NCBI RefSeq assembly: GCF_963678975.1
Contig: NC_089281.1
Location: 2,358,437-2,422,436, forward strand
Origin: Dysidea avara
Lineage: Eukaryota; Porifera; Demospongiae; Dictyoceratida; Dysideidae
Direction: 5' to 3'
Length of the DNA stretch: 64,000 nucleotides
Position numbers and translations under genes: made by a program. This document shows, piece by piece, positions 58,330-64,000 of the stretch (position 1 is the first letter of the stretch; each line of letters begins with the position of its first letter). Below the pieces are notes generated by a model that ran no database searches, was not told the DNA's origin, and saw only the letters and a list, made by a program, of their open reading frames with translations.

Positions 58330-60950
58330 CCATGGTGGTTTCTTTGTAACTGAACACTCTACAAGGTGACTTCTTCTAATTGCTCTCTCTACAGGGTGAA
58401 TTGTTAGTAGCTGAACGATCTACAAGGTAACTTCTTCTAGCTGATCTCTCTACAGGGTGATGTGTTTGTAGCTGCATTTTGTATAGGTAATTTGTTTGCA
58501 GCTGAGCTCTTTACAGAATGGTTTCTTTGTAGCTGAACTCTCTAAAAGGTAACTTCTTCTAACTGATCTTTCTACAGGGCAATTTGTTTCTGGCAGAATT
58601 TTCTACAGGGTGATTTCTTTGCAACTGAACTCTCTACATGGTGGTTTCTTTGCAGCTGAACTCTCTACAAGGTAACTTCTTCTAACTGATCTTTCTACAG
58701 GGCAATTTGTTTCTGGCAGAATTTTCTACAGGGTGATTTCTTTGCAAACTGAACTCTCTACATGGTGGTTTCTTTGCAGCTGAACTCTCTACAAGGTAAT
58801 TTCTTCTAGCTGATCTCTCTACAGGGAGATTTGTTTGTAGCTGAACTATCTACAAGGTAACTTCTTATAGCTGATCTCTCTACAGGGTGATTTGTTCGTA
58901 GTTGAATTCTGTACAGGTGATTTGTATGCAGCTGAGCTCTTTACAAAATGGTTTCTTTGTAGCTGTACTTTCTCCAAGGTAACTTCTTCTAACTGATCTT
59001 TCTACAGGGCAATTTGTTTCTGGCAGAATTTTCTACAGGGTGATTTCTTTGCAACTGAACTCTCTACATGGTGGTTTCTTTGCAGCTGAACTCTCTACAA
59101 GGTAATTTCTTCTAGCTGATCTCTCTACAGGGAGATTTGTTTGTAGCTGAACTATCTACAAGGTAATTTCTTCTAGCTGATCTCTCTACAGGGTGATTTG
59201 TTTGTAGCTGAAATCTGTACAAGTGATTTGTTTGCAGCTGAGCTCTTTACAGAATGGTTTCTTTGTAGCTGAACTCTCTAAAAGGTAACTTCTTCTAACT
59301 GATCTTTCTACAGGGCAATTTGTTTCTGGCAGAATTTTCTACAGGGTGATTTCTTTGCAACTGAACTCTCTACATGGTGGTTTCTTTGCAGCTGAACTCT
59401 CTACAAGGTAATTTCTTCTAGCTGATCTCTCTACAGGGAGATTTGTTTGTAGCTGAACTATCTACAAGGTAACTTCTTATAGCTGATCTCTCTACAGGGT
59501 GATTTGTTCGTAGTTGAATTCTGTACAGGTGATTTGTATGCAGCTGAGCTCTTTACAAAATGGTTTCTTTGTAGCTGTACTTTCTCCAAGGTAACTTCTT
59601 CTAACTGATCTTTCTACAGGGTGATTTGTTTGTAGCTGAACTATCTACAAGGTAATTTCTTCTAGCTGATCTCTCTACAGGGTGATTTGTTTGTAGCTGA
59701 ATTCTGTACAAGTGATTTGTTTGCAGCTGAGCTCTTTACAGAATGGTTTCTTTGTAGCTGAACTCTCTACAGGGTGATTTGTTTGTAGCTGAAATCCCTA
59801 CAAGGTAACTTCTTCTAGCTGATCTCTCTACAGGGTGATTTGTTTGTAGCTGAACTCTCTACAGGTGATTTGTTTGTAGCTGAACTCTCTACAAGGCGAT
59901 ACTTCTAGGTGATCTCTCTACAGGATTCCTTGTTTCTAACTGAACTCTCAACAGGGTAATCTGTTCATAGCTGAACTTTCTACTGGGTGATTTGTTTGCA
60001 GCTGAACTCTCTAAATGGTGGTTTCTTTGTAGCTGAACTCTCTACAAGGTAACTTCTTCTAGCTGATCTCTCTACAGGACAATTTGTTTGTACCTGAACT
60101 CTCACATGATTGTTTCTTTGAAGCTGAACTCTCTACAAGGTGATTTCTTCTAGCTGATCTTTCTACAGGGTGATTTGTTTGTAGCAGAACTCTCTACAAG
60201 GAAACTTCTTCTAGCTGATCTCTCTACAGGGAGATTTGTTTGTAGCTGAAGTCTCTATACATGGTTTGTTTGCGGCTGAATTCTCTACATGATGGTTTCT
60301 TTGTAGCTGAAATCTCTACAAGGTAACTTCTTCTAGCTGATCTCTTTACAGGATGAATTGTTTGTAGCTGAACGATCTACAAGGTAACTTCTTCTTACTT
60401 ATCTCTCTACAGGGTGATTTGTTTGTAGCTGAACTTTCTACAAGGAAACCTCTTTTAACTGAGCTCTGTACAGGGTGAATTGTTTGTAGCTGAACTATCT
60501 ACAAGGTAACTTCTTCTAGCTGATCTCTCTACAGGATGATTTGTTTGTAGCTGAACTATCTACAAGGTAACTTCTTCTAGCTGATCTCTCTACAGGGTGA
60601 TTTGTTTGTAGCTGAATTCTGTATAGGTGATTTGTTTGCAGCTGAGCTCTTTACAGAATGGTTTCTTTGTAGCTGAACTCTCTACAAGGTAACTTCTTCT
60701 AGCTGATGTATCTACAGGGTCACTAGTTTGTAGCTGAATTCTCTACATGGTGGTTTCTTTGTAACTGAACTATCTACAAGGTGACATCTTCTAGCTGATC
60801 TTTCAACAGGGTGATTTGTTTGTAACTGAACTCTCTACAAGAAAACTTCTTCTAACTGATGTCTGAACAGGGTGAATTGTTTGTAGCTGAACTCTCTACA
60901 GGGTGATTTGTTTGTAGCTGATCTTTATACAGGTTACTTATTTCTAACTG
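58330..60950. repeat. Satellite array, about 30-bp monomers, with 306-bp higher-order units
   Basis: About 2.6 kb of alternating monomers such as AGCTGATCTCTCTACAGGGT + GATTTGTTTGT and AGCTGAACTCTCTACAAGGT + AACTTCTTCT. In 58560-59700 a longer block recurs: AACTGATCTTTCTACAGGG variants start at 58684, 58991, 59297 and 59603, a spacing of 306-307 bp (about ten monomers). No coding frame of note. It decays into CTCTATTAGAG-type units near 60975. Confidence 0.95.
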
Positions 60951-60969
60951 ATCTCTTGAATTCTGTTCA

Positions 60970-61020
60970 GGGTGACTGCTCTATTAGGATGACTGCTCTA
61001 TTAGAGTATCTCGATCTCGC
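60970..61020. repeat. CTCTATTAGAG motif units after the satellite
   Basis: GACTGCTCTATTAGGATGAC then TGCTCTATTAGAGTATCTCG, the same motif as the tandem repeat near 9000. Confidence 0.7.
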
Positions 61021-61176
61021 ACTTGCTACACCAAGTTGGATTTTGTGTTATAACTCCGTGGCTTTAAGTCTGATTCTTCTACACCATTGAAGAGCCTTTC
61101 TAAGATGATAACTCCATCTGTACAGCGATTTTCAAAGCATTACCCCAAGTGGTTTATCTGATAGGCGTGGCAAGCA

Positions 61177-61201
61177 TAATAATAATAATAATAATAAAAT
61201 T
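61177..61201. repeat. AAT microsatellite
   Basis: ATAATAATAATAATAATAAT run, possibly the tail of a degraded retroelement upstream. Confidence 0.8.
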
Positions 61202-61379
61202 AAAAATTAGCTAATCTTGATTGCATAATTGTTACACACTGTTGATTTTTTCGCTGTATCTTCCTGGTTTTTAGCTCGATTTCTTTCAAACCACAAAAGG
61301 TTTGAGGTTCAATAGTTAACCTATTCACCCACCGATTTTCAGCTTCTTCCCATACGCGGTTTACCCTGTAGGCGTGACA

Positions 61380-61840
61380 ACATATTGGTGTTATTTTTCG
61401 TGCATAATCGCTCATAACTCTTTGCCTATTTATGGTATTCCAGCCAAAGTTGGTACCGAGATGCGCCTTTATACCCCCCTTCTGTGTGCCAAAGTTCAAG
61501 GCAATTGGATATGGCGTTCGAGTTTTATAGCAGTTTTTGTAAGTGTGCGACAAGAAAAAGAAAAATAAGAAGAAAAAAAAAAACGAAGAAACTGAGCCAA
61601 TTTTTGAAGTCGCATATCTCGGGAACGCGCGAAGCGATTTCGCTCAAATTTGGAATGTGGAGTGCAGCAGTTGGAGGGCATGTCCACAGCAAAAAATCGT
61701 CTTGTTTCATCAAGGAAGCACAGAGCTACGGAGGTGTGAAAATTGCGTTTTCTTGCTTCCTGTCAATATACTCACGGGTGTTACGCGCCGGCTTCTTGGG
61801 CCGCACGACACACTACCGTGTGTCTTGATATCCCAGTACA
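61380..61840 (+). repeat. Dispersed repeat family, copy 1
   Basis: Includes TTCCTGTCAATATACTCACG and GCCGGCTTCTTGGGCCGCA, both found in reverse complement at 62660-62720. It ends GACACACTACCGTGTGTC, a palindrome also seen as GACACACTATCATGTGTC near 2850. Overlapping short frames on both strands have no protein-family support. Confidence 0.55.
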
Positions 61841-62599
61841 ATGGTAAATACTAAGAGTGTACCATGATATAACTATTTTATATCTCAATGTAATCACAGA
61901 CTGCAGTGTACCAACATTAAGGATTTTAGCAATGCATTTATTCATCCAAAGTAGCTCTCAAGTATAGTCTGTTCATGTTCACCTGAGCCCTCATTTCTTG
62001 TTAATAACTCTTGTCACATGGGCGAGCTGCCCAAACATTTAGTAGCGCTGTGAAGCCATTTAAACGCCAGAACTGTTTATCAAAAAAGTGCTTTGATACA
62101 GGCAAGAACAAATGAGTTATGAGGCTTTAAAAATATTCCATATAATTAGTATAGACGATTCAGGTTCGCAACAACACGAAAACATGCTTGTTCCAGTACA
62201 AAACCATTGGGAGTGAACATATGTTCACCTCTTTGATATTGCTATATTTGTCGGGGGCTCAGGTGAATGGGTACTGACTCCCTACTTGCATAGGGATAAT
62301 GAGTTAAATGTAACTTTGTTATTTGTTCGTATAGCCTAAAGTGTCACTGTATGCATAGTGTGTGTGTCGATCACACCAACCAACAGACAAAGCTGAATCA
62401 CTGCATAGTTGTCGTAGAGAACTCTATAGACTGTAAAGACAAAGAAAAATACTGGAAGAAGCAGAATTAAGATGAGCTACTAAAACTTCTTATTGTTTCA
62501 CACAAATGTACGATATAGCTAAATGCATATTATATTTTGATTCATACACACGTTGATTAAGACATAACAACTATACTCTTAATAATCAGTGTATCCATA

Positions 62600-62930
62600 G
62601 ATAATGTCTATGATGCAGCCAGTCACTTGCACGCACTTCTCACACTTACCGGCTTGTCCCATGATGCGGCCAAGAAAGCCGGCGTGCCATACCGTGAATA
62701 TATTGACAGGAAGAAAGAAAACAGCTTTTTCTTGCGTGCATAGCTCCAAGACCCCTTCTTCAAAGCATATCGTTTTTGCATTATAGCTATCTACAATGTA
62801 CACACAGCAAATTTGACTAAATTCGCAACAGACATTTGTAAGATATTTCAATTTAAGGTGGCGGTTACCTGGAAGTCGTGGTTTTGAAGCCATTGCAAAT
62901 GAAGCTATGCATTGCACCACAAATATTCAT
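62600..62930 (-). repeat. Dispersed repeat family, copy 2 (inverted)
   Basis: On the minus strand it reads TTCCTGTCAATATATTCACG then GCCGGCTTTCTTGGCCGCAT, matching copy 1. The 113-codon frame here is a by-product of the repeat. Confidence 0.55.
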
Positions 62931-62999
62931 TTATTGCATTATGTGATTAGTGTTTACGCGATAATTAAAATGGCACTTGCGTGTGCTAAGGCCCATTGC

Positions 63000-64000
63000 C
63001 TTGTAATAAAATGAAATTCATTACTGTTTTGTGAACATTATTAAAGAAGACATTCACTAAAGTAAGTAGAGTAGTTTAGAACCTTTGTTCACTGAGATTC
63101 GGGTGGTATGTTAGAGCGTTAGTACAACTTTCTGCATCAGTTTTTCTAGTATACTAGTGAGGGAGACCTCTGTATTTGTGTAAAATAAGTGACTGGTATT
63201 TGTAGCAGGGCCGCATGTCGACAAAAAAAGGTTTTTGTACCGCCTGTCAAAGTTACAGCAGGTTTTAGACTATTTTGCGGTGGCCAAAAGGACTTCATAA
63301 TGCCATAGCTTTGTTTCAGCCTGGCGTAGGCTGGAGCTTTGTTGAACATGCCCTGCTTATGCTACTGAAGAATAGATTCCACGATTTACCTTGCTGTATT
63401 GTGCAACAAGCTTTGCGTAAACTGACGCCGAAAGGATTTTTGCATATTTGTACAATTGGTTCTCTAGCGTCGCTGTTCAATCTCCAATGACCATACAGAC
63501 CAGCATGTAGATAGAGGAAGAGCTGGTCTACAATCTGGTTGTGTTCACTTTAGTGTAGCTCTCCAAATCTGAATTTTAAAAATATCCTTCAAGCTGGAAA
63601 TTGTGAGGTAACTGCCACCTTAATATCTTTTTTTTCTTCTTACACTGTTTGTAAGCTATGGGGGCTTTGATATATTTTTGCACACTTTGCAAAAATTGTT
63701 ATAAAATGTAAACGTGTACTTCGGTTGCCTCATTCTTTGACACAAATGAAGAGTGTATAAAGGTGAATTCATGTAGCATGATTGCTGTGAATCTGATGAA
63801 TATCCAAGGAGTTATGAGCAATTATTCACCAAAAAAGGTCAAACTTCTGTCACGGCTACAGGGTAACCCAAGTATGGAAATAACTTAAAAATTGGTATGT
63901 ACATAGGCTGATCATCATAGCAGTGCCTTTTGAATAGAGTACAAGGTTATAAAGCAAAAACCAAACAAGTGTAAAATCACAGGATTGAGATACTCTAATA
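63000..64000. other. Right end, nothing recognised
   Basis: I see no splice-supported exon on either strand. A 71-codon plus-strand frame (63275-63490) has no recognisable motif. The window ends in GAGATACTCTAATA, another CTCTATTAGAG-type motif. Confidence 0.4.

Noticed and set aside
58330..60950. CRISPR array
   Set aside because: Units are contiguous head-to-tail monomers without unique spacers, in an animal-type genome; this is a satellite.
61484..61854. Overlapping frames of 103-117 codons on both strands
   Set aside because: They fall in a dispersed repeat with a lysine-rich stretch from a poly-A-like run; no splice context or motif.
57520..64000. Search for the N-terminal exons of gene D
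   Set aside because: No minus-strand segment here resembles the ITPR ligand core or the gene E first exon; the 5' part is probably beyond the window.

Overview
The window looks like a stretch of an animal nuclear genome. It has intron-rich genes with GT-AG splice sites, inositol-trisphosphate-receptor (ITPR) type channel genes, kelch propellers, and a very dense load of small DNA transposons, foldbacks, retroelements and a satellite. The mixture (AT-rich, short introns around the channel exons, many lineage-specific MITEs, expanded unusual kinases) suggests a marine sponge, probably a demosponge. That species-level guess is an inference and I cannot prove it from the sequence. A run of exactly 200 N (53790-53989) marks an assembly gap.

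Five multi-exon genes can be reconstructed, belonging to only two families. Three are paralogues of a protein with a TKL-like serine/threonine kinase domain, usually a short coiled coil, and a six-bladed kelch propeller: gene A (16946 down to beyond base 1, minus), gene B (26920-20494, minus) and gene C (38685-43404, plus). Their first intron is at the same place and phase in all three. Gene C is intact (669 residues as spliced), gene B lacks a recognisable coiled-coil exon, and gene A carries an in-frame TAG in that exon. Two are ITPR-like channels on the minus strand: gene E (38548-29944) and gene D (57519-44617, N-terminus missing). Gene D reads in frame through 28 exons (RIH region, RIH-associated region, six-TM channel, C-terminal zinc finger). 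Gene E appears to join a very short ITPR-type N-terminus almost directly to the channel. Neither has the GGGVGD-type selectivity filter of known ITPR/ryanodine receptors.

Layout: 1-16946 gene A, whose huge introns hold a decayed Ty3/Gypsy integrase, TIR elements, tandem repeats and a complete but mutated Ty3/Gypsy element in antisense; 16947-20493 spacer with no recognised gene; 20494-26920 gene B with a LINE 3' end and a SINE-like insert; 26921-29943 spacer with TIR elements; 29944-38548 gene E; 38549-38684 a 136-bp shared region between the divergent starts of E and C; 38685-43404 gene C; 43405-44616 spacer with two MITEs; 44617-57519 gene D, whose largest intron carries a hAT-type element with a 1.9-kb palindrome and the assembly gap; 57520-64000 a foldback, a 2.6-kb satellite and dispersed repeats.

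The kinase-kelch and ITPR-like genes alternate along the chromosome and one pair (E/C) is head to head. This invites the hypothesis that they are co-regulated or act in one calcium-signalling module. Nothing in the sequence proves that, and it is labelled as inference wherever it is used.
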